Shown: positions 25,056 to 37,000, counted from the stretch's first letter. The stretch is 64,000 nt of DNA from Blastomyces gilchristii SLH14081 (GCF_000003855.2 NW_003101681.1:4011359-4075358); one strand, 5' to 3'. A program made the numbers and translations. The notes: generated by a model from the letters alone, not told the origin.

Positions 25056-25160
25056 CAGAATGATGATATAAATAATCTATCTTGATATAATCTCTACAGA
25101 TTCATTTACACTCTTTTTATTGCAGCTTCATTTACACTTTCATTTACATGTTACATTGAC

Positions 25161-25171
25161 TGCAGAGAGTG
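25161..25171 (+). other. Polypurine tract of the Copia element
   Basis: TGCAGAGAGTG just before the 3' LTR; the expected site for plus-strand priming. Short and interrupted by pyrimidines. Confidence 0.5.
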
Positions 25172-25442
25172 TGTCAGAAAAAAGAGATTATACACTACTG
25201 AATGTCATCAACATTGTATTACTATAATATTTCTTATCATCATCATCAGCTTACTACAACACTCATCTAATACTTGCTTATACTAGCTCTCTTGGCTCAC
25301 ACATATATTTTACTATAAATAGCTCTATCTTTTGTATGAAATAGATATATTAGATAGTGCATGGATAATATAACAAGCAGATCTTGATACACATAAGATT
25401 CATATGTCTTCAACATATTCATCCGTGACACTCAATCCGACA
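25172..25442 (+). repeat. 3' LTR of the Copia element
   Basis: Same length as the 5' LTR. CpG pairs remain only in the outer 25 bases (ATCCGTGAC, ATCCGACA) and the 5' part has lost those still present in the left LTR. Confidence 0.93.
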
Positions 25443-25447
25443 GTGTG

Positions 25448-26399
25448 TGAGTTAGATAGGTTAGAGCTGGTGTAGAACCTCCAACAACCAGATTAGATAG
25501 ACAGTGATAACTTTAAACTTCTGTGTGCACATAAGAATTGCAGTTTTTTACATATTAATTATTCGGAAGCCAATTACTGAGCTAAATCCAATCCTTTATA
25601 GCCCTGATGAATTTAGTAAAAAGTATGCTGTAACTATGTACGGAGTATAAATCCCTCGTTATCGTAGTAAGTTCTCGGGAGCGCCGGAAAGAAACATAAA
25701 AGTCGGAGGCCGTTAGGACGAAGCTAGTAGTTATTCATCAATTTTTATCGCTCAGCTTGTTTCGGGTCATGTGTAGCCCGAGATGAACATCTACCTGGAA
25801 GGGCTGGCATCGATCTCCGCCCCCGTCCCTTAGTTTCACCGCGCAGTAGGTTTCGGAGAATGTAGCAAGCGTTGAGCAGTTGAAACATAAGGCTGCAAGG
25901 ATGTCCTCTCATCAAGCAAGTAGTCTCGCCGCCCGATCCTGTTATTCGCCCATTATAAGCGGAGCAATTCGCAGCGCATCTCCTATCTGCGAAGCGGCAT
26001 ATTAGGTGGACGGCTGCTATGGTATGAGAAAGGCCACCTATTGGAGAACACAGAGCTACATGGCTTGAACCATAAGAAAGAGAAAAAGCAATAATAAAAA
26101 ATAAGAGAAAAGGGCACGCTCCCGTGGCGTAGTTAATGAAGCATATTGATTACATTACAATGCGAATTTTGTCTGGAAAAGCCCATGATTCTGTTTAGGG
26201 AGCAAACAGCAAAGGAAGAATTGAAAGAAGACGCTTATTCTCGAACATGTTACAAACAGATAACCAATGGACCAAAAGAGAAGGCTTTCCCATAAAGGAG
26301 TTTCATACATACCAAACCCTCACGGACGCTCCCACACAATTCCACGTCTATACTTCCGTCTAAACAATGCTCCTTCCCCCCATCCCCCCACAAAACAAG

Positions 26400-26442
<43 letters not shown>

Positions 26443-26541
26443 CCAATGCAAGGATAAAATATTCAGGGTATCTTTATACATAATTATCTTGTCTGACTAG
26501 CCGTCCAACGCTAATATACAATCTCCAACACGAGATTGGGG
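25448..26541. other. Intergenic region, 3' side of gtr1
   Basis: Normal composition begins right after the Copia duplication. No gene was found. It contains one TACGGAGTA motif (25639-25647) and a run of 42 A at 26400-26441, 100 bp beyond the gtr1 stop, so a T run in any gtr1 3' UTR reaching that far. Confidence 0.6.
26400..26441. repeat. A42 homopolymer
   Basis: A run of 42 A on the plus strand, preceded by CAAAACAAG and followed by GCC. True length may be uncertain because of sequencing error in homopolymers. Confidence 0.9.
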
Positions 26542-27684
26542 TTATCTACCCTCTGGTGCCTCGGGTAGCGCACCAACACGGCCATTTGTCACGCTACCCT
26601 GGGGAGGAAGATCCGCATAGGACAGGGGAAAAGCATCGCCCCCGCTTGATGTTGACGCTTTGGGGAACGCTTCACGGGCAAGCATGGTATTGAGAACAGC
26701 GCAGTTATAAGCGGCTTCACCTGGTGGGACTACGACGAATATATATGTATTATCGGTGAACCGACCTAGGAACACATTAAACTGCGGTGTCTTGGTATGC
26801 ATAACTAGAAAACTCGCTGATGCCGGCGTAGTATGCGTATTCCTAGCAGCGCAATGCTTGAAAGCCTTCATGATGTTCGAGAGGCGTTCGTGACGATCAA
26901 ATATAGGGTTCAAACGGCCAACCTCCGATGCAACGGAAGTGACAGTAAGGAATGTTGATCGCTCAAATAATATGATCTCCTCAGCATCGATCTTCTCAGC
27001 GAAGGCTTGTAGGAATCGCTCGATGACAGAGAGGTTCGGGATGAGCTTGTGGACAATTCCTGCCCATGCCTTGTATAGGGACTGGTCCCATATACTACTG
27101 CCGAACGTATCTATTGCGAATGACCCAGATCTTGCGCGGATAAGAGAGGAGCGCTCTTCATATATTCGCCGTCGATGTTCCGTTTGGATTAAATCGAGTT
27201 TGTGGATAAGGCAGAAGACGAAGGCGCTGGGGCTGAATTCTTGAAGGGCGGTTATGATAGCAAAATAGGTGTCGAGGTCGCGTTCGACTTCACGGGATTC
27301 GATGTCGAAGACGTAGATAAGTACAGCGACGTCGGAAAAGATGTTCTCCCGTTGCGATGCGAGATAAGTCTCCATGAATGCATCTTGCCTGGCAATCTCG
27401 TAATAAGCCAGCCGTCAGAAAACGAACGGCACCATCAATCAGTGACGCTCAGGAGCAGGTATGGGTGTTCCATCCATTGCAAAAACTCACCCGCCACAAT
27501 CCCAGAGATTTAAAGTCAGGTTTCCCATGAACTTGACATGACTGTGTTCCACATCGATCGTAGCTCCTAAGCGGCGGACATCCTTGGCTACATAGTTGCT
27601 GAATATGATCGAGCGCATAGATGACTTCCCCGAGCCACTCTTGCCCATGAGTAGGACCTTGCGTTTCTTCTTTCGCATATCCAT
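26542..27684 (-). CDS. gtr1: Rag-family GTPase Gtr1 (RagA/B orthologue)
   Basis: A small GTPase that with its partner Gtr2 sits on the vacuole (EGO complex) and signals amino-acid sufficiency to TORC1. Two exons, 27684-27491 and 27388-26542, with a 102-bp GT..AG intron that splits the second Gly codon of WDCGGQ; the joined protein has 346 residues, near the usual length. Seen: P-loop GKSGSGKSS (residues 14-22), switch I region [13 protein letters not shown] (38-49, Thr42), switch II WDCGGQDAF (61-69), G4 box HKLD (127-130), then the roadblock-like C-terminal half typical of Rag GTPases. The N-terminal MDMRKKKRK is basic. The C-terminal 40 residues (Ser/Gly/Pro-rich) are less conserved in the family. 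Every nucleotide-binding residue expected is present, so the gene looks functional. Confidence 0.95.
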
Positions 27685-28619
27685 TGCTACCGTGCCGTTC
27701 TTTATTTTGAGAATGCGAATAAGCTAGGGCAACCCGAGGTATTATTGATGAGGAAGCTAGATGCGCATATCATTGAAGCTTTTGCGGGGGAAGAAGCTGG
27801 GGTAAACGTGACGTTGCGCTCAGATGCTCCTGGCCTCAATCTTGGCCAAACACCCAATTCATATTTAGGGTGGGAAGTTGCGCATTCGGTTGTTTTGTCC
27901 CTATGGTATGCTTCAATGGTCAGACCAGACAGTATTGACATTGGTTAACATTCGAGAAGCTGGGCAGTGAAATTTCCCAACCTTGTTGACGATAGAGGCA
28001 CGTGACTTGCTAATTCCCGTCGAGTGTGAACGATTCTCCGAATCGCTCTGCTTTGAATGTTATTCGCGTTACAGAGTATATGCCTACTGGATTCCTATAA
28101 AATGAGTGGAGGCCGCGTTTTCTTACAGAAGAGGTGTCACGGAATGGGCATTTCACAAATATGGCTCACTCCTGCTTTAAACGCGCTAATTATAGGTTCG
28201 CGTTTTCCATCAACTAGCAACTTGCTTTTCCCTCCCTCCTCTCCCACAAAAAAATAAGCAATGACAATGAGCCATGTACGACAATGTCATTGGTCGCGGT
28301 CCTGCATGTATATGTCATTTAAATATGAAGGGGATCCACATAGGGATTCAGCAATCCAATATTTTGCAGAAGAAAAAGTTCTGTCCAGCACCCCTCAGCA
28401 ACGCTCAATCTGAATATCCAAAAAGGTGGCAACTAAAGAAAGTTGGGGAGAATAGAAAAGTATAAAAAAAAGGTAAGGAAATAAATGTCGTCGAAGGAGC
28501 CCAATGAGGAGTTATCATTATCATTAAATAAGGTCCAATGTTGTCACCGCGAAAAAAAAAAAAAAAGAAATGAAAAGAAAAGAAAAGGACATGAAAAACG
28601 CAACAAAAGGATTTCAGTG
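27685..28619. other. gtr1 promoter / urg3 3' flank
   Basis: About 0.93 kb between the gtr1 start and the urg3 stop, both on the minus strand. It should hold the gtr1 promoter and urg3 terminator. An A-rich run at 28552-28590 lies near the urg3 end. The open stretches 27702-27941 and 28057-28465 show no domain. Confidence 0.6.
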
Positions 28620-30349
28620 TTAAAAAACAGTTCCATCGGAAAGAATCATAATTGGGGGCTCTTTAGTGTTTGGCCGAGACACCTCCGCAATTTCGCGCCC
28701 TCCCTAAACGACATATTAGTGATGTATTATGGGGCACCTCTAGATAATCATTACTTACCTTCCAAGTTCCGGCCTCGAGCATTTGAGCGAGACATAAACG
28801 CTCCCCAGCCGGTAGCTCTAATAAACTATTCACTTCCGCAAGCAACTCGTCCAAGAATCCGACTGTGAGAGCTCTCCATTCCACAATCACGTCATCGTCG
28901 GCCGTGAAAAGTGGAACAACTTCCACGTTTGGTTGACCTTTGATCATTGCATTGGATCTATACGCCTGGAGCCCTCGCTCAGCGTCCTCGGGCTTGAGGT
29001 TCAAGAGGCCCATATCGATGAGAAGTCCCCCGTTCCGATATTCAGGTAGCCCCGTCAAAAGTTCGGTCCCAGAAAATTTAATGTTCATTACTTTTGTCAT
29101 CGGAGCCATGAGCGAGTAGCAGAGCCATTGGGTCAATTTGTGGAACGGAATAATAGTCTCCCAAGGTTTCGCTGCGGGTGACGAGGATAGAATGGAACAG
29201 GGCCAAGCGTCTCCGATATAAACACCATCAATCTGGGTTCGAGACGGGGGCCAAATCGACGATAGGCCGTCCATGAGTACGGACCACAGCGTCGGAATGG
29301 AAATGATAGGTACGGATGATGCGAGGGTTGTATTGTGAGAAAGTAGGTAGTCTGCAAATATTGGTTAGGATAGTGGAATGAAGGATTGTGCGAGAAGCAT
29401 ATTAGACTCCATACCCAGCATGTTTCCTGGCCTTGCATTAGCCCCGAAAAATTCTTGGTTGTTCAATGCTTCTGACAACCGTATCAACAAACCAGCACGG
29501 CCTTCCAGCCCAGGCAGTGTATTCTGTTCGGAATGTTGCATTCCTTTCGCAATTAAGTCTACAGTGATCTTTTTCAAGCCCGCGCCGTCAACTTGGCATG
29601 GCTCTGTGGGATCACTACTGAACAAGCCAGTCTTGAACATCTCTAGGCTTGCCACCGCAAGACCTTCACTTCTTCTATAGATTTTCCCGGATTCTTTAGA
29701 TTTATACGACCACTTACTCCCAGATCCAGCGTCTAACAAGACAGATACGAGAAAGAGGTCAATCAATCGCCTGGTCCGTTCGAACGTGTCAACGGTACTG
29801 GGCCATGATTGTAGGAGTTGATTGATTCGAGGTCTCCCGCCAATGTCAAAATGATGCCAGCGTCCATGGGCAGGTATGGCATGAAAATCCGGTGCGTAAT
29901 CGCGCTATAAATTTCCGATCAAAGAATATCAGAAGGGTGGTGACCCAGGCAGGCAGGGAAAGAAAACTAGATGGAGATGGTGGAGATCACCCTCCACGTA
30001 CCTTGATAATAGAAGCAACGTATTGAGCTGTGCCTGCAAACTTGCTAAAATCGATGTCGAAATGATTCAGTTGGTTCCTCTTCGCTCTCTGCATAACCAC
30101 TTTCGATCGCTGGCGAACAGCATGGATACTTCGTAGATACGCCGCTGGGTCTAAGTTGGGGTCTGGTGGGGGTGCGATTGGGACTTCCGGGATTGGCACA
30201 GATGCGCCATTTACAGTCTTCATAGACATGGGAACCTTCAGCGATGCATTTGAAGTTCTTGCACTGCTGGATGACATAAAAGACTCGCGGTCGTCTTTCT
30301 CGTCGCTGGTGGACAGTTTTGAGTCTTTCCGGCGGAACATAATAACCAT
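28620..30349 (-). CDS. urg3: DUF1688 protein, Urg3/Urc4 (uracil catabolism)
   Basis: Member of the DUF1688 family (fission yeast Urg3, Lachancea Urc4), which is required in the URC pathway for using uracil as nitrogen source; its reaction is not settled. Four exons: 30349-30002, 29904-29415, 29351-28759, 28703-28620; introns 97, 63 and 55 bp, all GT..AG; 504 residues. Family blocks seen: AAYLRSIHAVRQRS, RNQLNHFDID, GRWHHFDIGGRPR-like block, RLIDLFLVSVLLDAGSG, KWSYKSKESGK, RRSEGLAVASLEMF, IPTLWSVLMDGLSSIWP, and the C-terminus GGREIAEVSRPNTKE...SDGTVF. The first 70 residues are low-complexity Ser-rich. I chose the ATG at 30349 for its strong context (ACCATGG); ATG at 30340 or an upstream in-frame ATG at 30571 are alternatives. 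No other URC gene is in the window. Confidence 0.92.
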
Positions 30350-32106
30350 GGTAGAGCGCGGGAAGAAAAGAGGGTTATTAAAGTTCCACGGTCGTAACCT
30401 TGAAATGGCAGGCTCGGAAGGGCTAGGGCTAAAGAATGATATGTATCTCGAGAGTAAGTGAGTCAGTGGTGGCGGAAGAGAGTGAGGGAAGGAAACGGAG
30501 TAGAGAGATGAGGCGATGGGCGAGAGGTTGGTGGTTGGTGGGGAGGAGGAGGATGGTTTGAGGAGGCACATGCGGGAGAAGGCCCCAGATATCTTCTCCT
30601 ACCGCCGCCGCGAGATAGCGAGGGTAATGAGCTCTCAAAACCCCCGTTCAACGACGAGGGGAGATCAAATTTCATGGAACCTGGTCAGCCCCAAGAGAAA
30701 TTTGTAACAGGGAGGGCCGGCTATTATTAAACCTTCATTTGCAACTTCGAAGTATGGGTGGGTGACTCTAAAGTGAGTGAGATTGGGGATCTGGCTAAGT
30801 GCTGAAATGCACAGGAGTACGGAGACACTGACACTCGATAGGCTCACTAACTGAACTACGCCAATCCCTTCTCGTTGGAACATCGAGGCTGTCTAGAAAA
30901 CATGAGTGGAGGGGAGGGGGCAGGGCTTGGTTTTCGAACTACAGAGGAGGGAAACTCTGTCCGCGCCTAGTCTGCTCGCCTAAGCTGTTGTCGACTCATC
31001 GCGGCCCAAGGTGTTGTTTTACCTTCATCCCCGCCATCATATCATGGATGTCGGACTTATTGAGTTGCCCCAACTTGTTCACGTGGATTCGAAACAGTTC
31101 AAGATGAGTTCTGCAGAAAAAGCCACGGTCGAAGCATGCTGTCACCGCAACGCCAGCAGACAAAACCTAGAGGCGAAACCCAAGAGTGCGTGTGGAAACG
31201 CTGGAAAATCTTGGGGCCGGGAGCCCATCTTCCCAGGCCTTGACCCCCCTTCCAGACTCATGCTGGTGGAGCCTGTCGAGTTTCGGCTCCAATGGTGAAA
31301 TGCCTTCGAAGAAATTAAGTTGCAGCAGCCGAACCCTTGGCGCTGATGGCTTGTGCTGCCGCTTGGTGATGGTGGATGGTTGGATGGTGATGGGGCATCC
31401 AAGCCTCAAATACCACTATGGTACTGTACTCCGTAACATTCGTACGTGCCTGTATGTAATGTATGTACATGTACTTAATACTGGACTCCGCGACAAGCAA
31501 CGAAAAATCAGAGAAAACCAACCCATGGTGGAAGCCGATCGGGATCGCCCACAAATTGAATTGTTCAACAGTTCTACATCATCGCCTGAATAAACCATTT
31601 ACTAGAATTTGTATAGACTACTCCGTAGTTGGCCAGCAATCCTCCTGGTTGAAGTTAATATTAGTTCCAAGAGCCAATCGTTCTGTGGAGGATGGTTTGG
31701 AACGTCCGGGGTGTTATTACACCTTGAGGATTAGAGTAACTACAGTTGGCTAATATGGATGAGGTGCGAATACCAAGGCAAGCAGGGATTATCCAAATGT
31801 GAGTAAGTACAGTACATAACTACCATTTCCAAGGCTCTTTATCATGATCGCCGACACACCTTGGAGCGGTAATCCCTCGGGAAAACCACCAAGGAGGTCT
31901 TATCTGCAAGGGACAGGCCCTGTTGCCCGCAGGGTCCAACCGCCTCGATGAACGTAGTAGTAGTGTGGAAAGGTGGTCGAGCTCTTGTTTGACTGAAGAT
32001 TACACGTGCCAACGCTAAAAACCCACCACATCCAATGGGTGCGTAATACTATTTTTATTGTTTTCATCAATCATATCATTATTATTATCAATTAATCCAC
32101 CCCAAC
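30350..32106. other. Upstream region of urg3 and right part of gene island 2
   Basis: Holds the urg3 promoter (CT-rich tract at 30465-30562) and, further away, two TACTCCGTA motifs (31427-31435 and 31619-31627). Open stretches at 31142-31593 lie on both strands without a recognisable domain. Composition stays normal until about 32050, where transposon-derived DNA starts. Confidence 0.5.
30465..30562 (-). promoter_or_regulatory. Pyrimidine-rich tract before urg3
   Basis: On the minus (coding) strand this stretch is rich in CCTCCTCC, CCACCAACC and TCTCTC, 115-215 bp before the chosen start. CT-rich tracts just before transcription starts are common in filamentous fungi. Inference from position and composition only. 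Confidence 0.35.
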
Positions 32107-32221
32107 ATGCCTACGGGGAATGAAATCATTGAGAAACAGATTCAAGACGCTATTGACATATATAAACACAATTCAAAACCAAAAATCAAATTTTTAATAT
32201 AAGAATTCAATATATTATATA
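32107..32221 (+). pseudogene. N-terminal fragment of a second Fot1/pogo-type transposase
   Basis: From ATG at 32107 the plus strand reads MPTGNEIIEKQIQDAIDIY, then KPKIKFLI-stop-EFNILY, which resembles the first helix-turn-helix (psq/CENP-B type) of Fot1-like transposases (...IQ.AI......P.I...AREF.VPY). It breaks off at about 32221, where an LTR-like sequence begins. Upstream, a possible terminal repeat starts near 32003 but has no partner in the window. It lies at the edge of the gene island. Confidence 0.5.
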
Positions 32222-32430
32222 GTATGGTTCGGAAGAATGTTCGGCCGCCGGATAATAATGCGGCCGCTTCCAAATATGCTTACAAATGTAAGGAGCTCTA
32301 TATAAGAATCTTAGGGCATAGGGCATGGTCAGGTGACCCACACAAGGCTCGTCACTCCATATCCACCCGCTCATCTCTAGCTTCAATAGTTTCTTCTTCT
32401 TCTTTCTCAAGATTCAGTTTCAATATAATT
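32222..32430 (+). repeat. LTR-like sequence, left end GC-rich
   Basis: It starts abruptly with CpG-rich DNA (GGTTCGG, TTCGGCCGCCGG, GCGGCCGC) and decays rightward to AT-rich. The block around 32260-32300, including GCTTACAAATGTAA and a TATATAAG box at 32300, recurs at 53692-53785. This looks like the promoter end of an LTR element. No partner LTR or target duplication found; the right end is not defined. Confidence 0.4.
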
Positions 32431-32967
32431 TAATATACTGCTGTTATTCACTCTGATAGAGCTAGTCTTCATTCTGTAATATTACTGAATCTTGAAATCT
32501 TACTATTAGTTATAAATCTACAGTATTTTTTTTTTCTTCTCTTACATGTTCATATGCAGTGTTTCACAGTAAAAAAATAACACTCAGTTAAATTACTCAA
32601 ATTCAAGCTCTTATAGATTAAGTTAACAAATTAATTACTTAGAATTATTAAATAACTAATATTAATATATAACTTATTTAATGTCTGAAAACTCTAAAAG
32701 CTATCTGTATAAAAGATATACTCTCAGTCTCAGATACTTACTATTAACTTATAATCACTGTTACTAAGATAAAATTATATGAACTGAATATCTCTAATAA
32801 GATTAGTAATATTTATTTCTAACTACTGAATATAAATAATAATATCTATAAATATTTTATTATTAATGAAGTCTTTAAAATTTCTTTTAATATTAGTTAT
32901 TTTAGTCTCAAGATTTATTAATATATTTAGTGAATATAAATAAAATAGAATATATATATTTATAATA
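32431..32967. other. Unassigned AT-rich DNA
   Basis: Mutated, with no CpG. Could be the continuation of the LTR-like element at 32222. No coding similarity read. Confidence 0.4.
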
Positions 32968-33238
32968 TAATAGAACTGAAGTAGTGACTAGTCAGTAGTA
33001 TTATATAAAAGTAGTTATTTAAAAAGCTGTATAAGTAAGCTTAACTATCTTACTTAAATAGTAAGCTCATAGACTACAGAGTTATTACAAGAATATCACA
33101 GATATAATACTTAGTATACTAAGAAGATTATATAAGAAACACAGTAACTCTTGTATATATTTCAGTAGAAGAAAATGAATCACTGACTTCTTTAATAAGA
33201 AGTCAATATCTAGTTATTCTATATAAATAATAAGTGAA
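32968..33238 (-). repeat. Gypsy family-2 LTR fragment
   Basis: Homologous to the first 271 bases of the 423-bp LTR at 51871 and 3653, cut off exactly where the LINE tail begins. The rest of this LTR is not found on the far side of the LINE, so there was a later deletion or rearrangement. Confidence 0.75.
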
Positions 33239-33606
33239 TTATTATTATTATTCTTCAATTATAGATGTATATAGTTAGAGACAATGACATCTATCTGAGA
33301 ACTTTTAGTTCTCAGAGTTTTTTCTATATCTGTAAAGTTAACTATTATACATTCATCAATTTCAGATGTGTAAAATCAGAAAATTCCAGCTTAGAATATA
33401 AAAACTGTTTATAAATTACAGTATTTTAACATCTTCTGATACTTTGAAATCATTTGACAATATCATGATGAAAGAAAAGAGAATACAGTCTTAAAGATAG
33501 ATATATTAAATAGATAGATAGAAAAGAATTGAAAGAAAAAGATAAAGTAAAGAGAGACTGTAATAAAACAAAATATTAAAAGATAGTATATAGCTGTTTT
33601 AACAAA

Positions 33607-36600
33607 CTATATCTGATTGATTTTCTTCTCTTTATATTCAGATATTTCTGAATTTAATCATTTTCTTATAGCTGCTTGAGTTTCTGATAGAAAGTCTATT
33701 AAGTATTTAATTTCTGTCTTAGTTGAGAATAAGAATCTCATATTTAATTGATTTAGATCATACTTCTCTTTCAATCTGACTCTGAGACTATTGTATAATA
33801 CACAGTGCATTATAATATACTCAGAATTCTCATTTACATTGCAGAATGAGCATTCTATTGAATCAAATCTATTATTAAATCTTTGTATATAAGATTTGAA
33901 ATAGTCATATTCTAGTTTCAGCTGTATTATAGATGAGAATACTTTCTTTTTATATTTAATTAAATAAGATTTTCACTTGAGTTTTATTTTAAATCTTGAA
34001 TAATATATACTCTTCTTTTGTTTCTGTCAGCTTTCATTTCACTTATCTAAATAAAATTCTTTTATTTTTCTCTTTATAAAAGATCAGAACATAATTTTTT
34101 GAATAGATCTACTTAATTCTAAACTCTTTTTTACAGCTGAATCAGTCAATTCATTGTCATGAATATTCATATAAGCAGGAACTTAGTGTAGATGAATTAT
34201 CAGCTTTGATATTCTTCTCTTTTGAATTTTCAAAACAGAGTTTAAAATCAGTTTAAGATTCATTTAATCACTATAAATCTGACTATTTCTAAGTCTTTTT
34301 AAAGCAGCTTGACTATCAGAGAATATTCATATCTCTTTCAAACTATTTCCTCTTTTATGAGATTTTATTTCAATGAGTTTGAAAGTTTTCACTATTATAA
34401 ATAGTTGAGTATCAAAGACTTCAGATTCACAGCCTAAATTCCAGAAATCTGAGATAAAATTGATATTATCTTCAGTATAAGCAATGTCTGCATCTAATCT
34501 ATTCAAATTCTCATTTTTAAAGTCATCTGAATAAATCAGAATAGAGTCTTCTATATTGATTGTAGAAATTCTCTTCAAATACTATTTATATTCTTTCTTC
34601 TTAGATAGTTCACTTATTTATAAGTCTATAAGAGATTCAAGCTTTTCTCTTCAGAGAGATATCTTTTCATGATCAACTTTTTCAACATTTAAAGAAGAAA
34701 ATTGATTTTTAATCAGTGAGTATAGTCTGTACAGTTGAGAAGATATTTTCTTTAAAGAATTATTTTCATTTTAATCAAGAAATCTATTTCAATTCAGTTC
34801 ATTTTCAGAGTTAATTGATAAAAATGAAGAAGAGACTCTTTCTCTGATTATATGATTTGAGCTTATCTTTATAACTCTCACAGCATAGTTTATACAGGCC
34901 TTTTCAAATTTAATAGTAGAAGAGAGAATTAAAGCTTCAATTTTCATTACTTTAATAGAAGATGATTTAAATACTGTCAGAATTCTTCTCAAAGCTCTGT
35001 TTTACAGACTTTGAAAGAGTTCAGTGAAATTCTCTTGATTATTTCATCAAACTTGAACTTCATAATCAGCTACTGAGATAATACAGGCTATATATCACTG
35101 TTTCATAGTCTGGAAGAATAGACCTCTCTCTGTATTTAATAGTCTGATTATGTTATTCAATAGTCTTTCTATCTTAACAGTTCTTTGTTGAATATGATAT
35201 TTAAAATTCAACTTAGATTTTAATCATACTTCTAATTATTTAATATTTAAACTGGGTTTAATCTCTCTATTTAAAAGAGTTAGAGATAGTTCTTTCTCAT
35301 TGAATCTAGAAAAGAAATGAATTAACTCAGTTTTATTCATATTAAATCAAATTTAATTAATATCTACTCTAATAAAGATTTTCTTTACAGCTTTTTCAAT
35401 CACTTTCAAATTCTCTTTGATAGTCTTTGAGCTGTAGACTAGATCAATATCATTCATATAACTTGAAGATTTCACTATTCTTATATTTCTATTTTTGAAT
35501 AGATATGCAGTGTATATTGTAATAAAATGAGTGAGATTGAATATTCTTACAGTACTTCTATTTTTATCTCAGTCTTGTCTTATTTCATTTTATCAAAGAA
35601 AAGTTGTATGATTCTTTTAGATATAAAACAGTTAATCTATTTTATTAGAGAAAGTGACAGTTTTAATATCTTCAAAGTCTGAATTAACTTTGACTTTGAA
35701 ATATAATCAAATGCTTTTTTTATATTAATAAAAACTGCAGTTGAGACTAGATCTTCATACTTTGCTATTTAAATATTATAAATAACTGAGAGAACAGTAT
35801 CAATTACAGAACATTGTTTTCTATCTCTTATTTATTCACTGAATAAAAGAGAATTACTAATAGAGCTTATAAAAGATAGTTAAGTAGCTATTATCTTTTT
35901 CAAAAACTTTTCTAGACAGTTCAATAGAGATATTACTCTATATGACTTAGAAATTAAAGTTTTTCTATTAGATTTTATAAGAATCACTTCAGTAACTTCT
36001 CTTCAGTATTCAGAATAATATTCATTTTTCAAGAGATTGAAAAAGAGCTTAAAATATTCATTCTTTAAGTAGAAGTATGTATTTTGAATAATCAAGTGAT
36101 TAATTGAATCAGGCCCTGCAGCAGTTTTAACTGAACTTGAGAAAATAACTGACTCTAATTCATCTTATATAAAATCAAGTCATTCTCAGTCATTTTTATC
36201 AATATAGTTAAGAAGTGATATATTCTCTTTGTCTGAATCTGAATCTGATGAGTTTTGAAAGAGAGTTCTTATAAAAGCTTAATATTTTTTCTCAGAAGAG
36301 TTTGCTGTATATAATTCATTCTGAAACTCACATTCTAAGGCTGAAAGTTTTACTACACTTCTTATTTTAGTATAGTTAAAAGCTTTAAAAACTTTCTATT
36401 CTTATACTTCTTCAAGAAATTTATTTCAGCAGTCTATTTTTACTCTTTTAATATCTGAAAAATATTCATTTCTGACAGCTTTGAACTCTTTATCAGAAAT
36501 TACATCATTCTTTCAATCTCTTTTAGTAGTAGCTAATTATTTCCTTTTAGATATAATATTCTCATTGTATCAAGATTTTGAATACTCAGAAGACTTTCTC

Positions 36601-36995
36601 TTTAAAATATTATCTTTAATACTTATTAAAATAATAGATGTAATGAGCTTCACTCTATTCTTAAGCATTTCATTTGAGATATCTTGATCAGAATTTCAAT
36701 ATAGCTCACTTCATCTTTCAGATTTTAACAGTTTTATACTTTCTTCAACTGTCTTTCAATCAGCTTTTTCAAAGTTAAACTAATTAGAGAGAGGAGGATT
36801 TTCACTCATTTATTCTTCACTCAGTTCAATATTAAATTGAATAATCTTATGATCTGATTCTGATGTCTCATTTAAATCAATAAATCAGTTTACAAGTCTT
36901 TTTTTCATTAGATTTTATGATATGAAGATTAGATCTATAATAGATTTCTGTTTCATATCTTTTCTAAAGAATGTTTGTTAATCAGACTTGTTAAC
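33607..36995 (-). pseudogene. LINE ORF2 remnant: RNase H, reverse transcriptase, endonuclease end
   Basis: Stop at 33607-33609. RNase H at 34130-34580 (ILIYSDD, FSDSQAALK-type blocks shared with copy 2). The reverse transcriptase part (34680-36500) includes YMNDIDLVYSS in place of the YxDDI box at about 35445-35465, and the downstream VWWNNQENFTELFQSL and NRALRRILTVFKSS blocks typical of Tad/I-type LINEs. Near 36855-36870 the SDHK block of the apurinic-type endonuclease C-terminus is read (ESDHKIIQF). Many Trp codons are TGA. Confidence 0.82.
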
Positions 36996-37000
36996 TAAAT

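Larger units (their letters stand above)
19480..25442 (+). mobile_element. Ty1/Copia retrotransposon, full length, inactivated
   Basis: Two 271-bp LTRs (TGTCAG...CA) are flanked by the 5-bp duplication GTGTG (19475-19479 and 25443-25447). Order inside: primer-binding site, gag, protease, integrase, reverse transcriptase, RNase H, polypurine tract; integrase before RT is diagnostic for Copia. The LTRs differ at about 20 sites, all transitions, so the divergence reflects directed C-to-T mutation and cannot be used as a clock. It separates gene island 1 from island 2. Confidence 0.94.

Noticed and set aside
26939..27513. Open frames on the plus strand opposite gtr1
   Set aside because: Shadows of the gtr1 exons; no domain of their own.
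28620..30349. A complete uracil-catabolism gene cluster around urg3
   Set aside because: Neighbours are gtr1 and intergenic DNA; no URC1/URC2-type genes could be read in the window.
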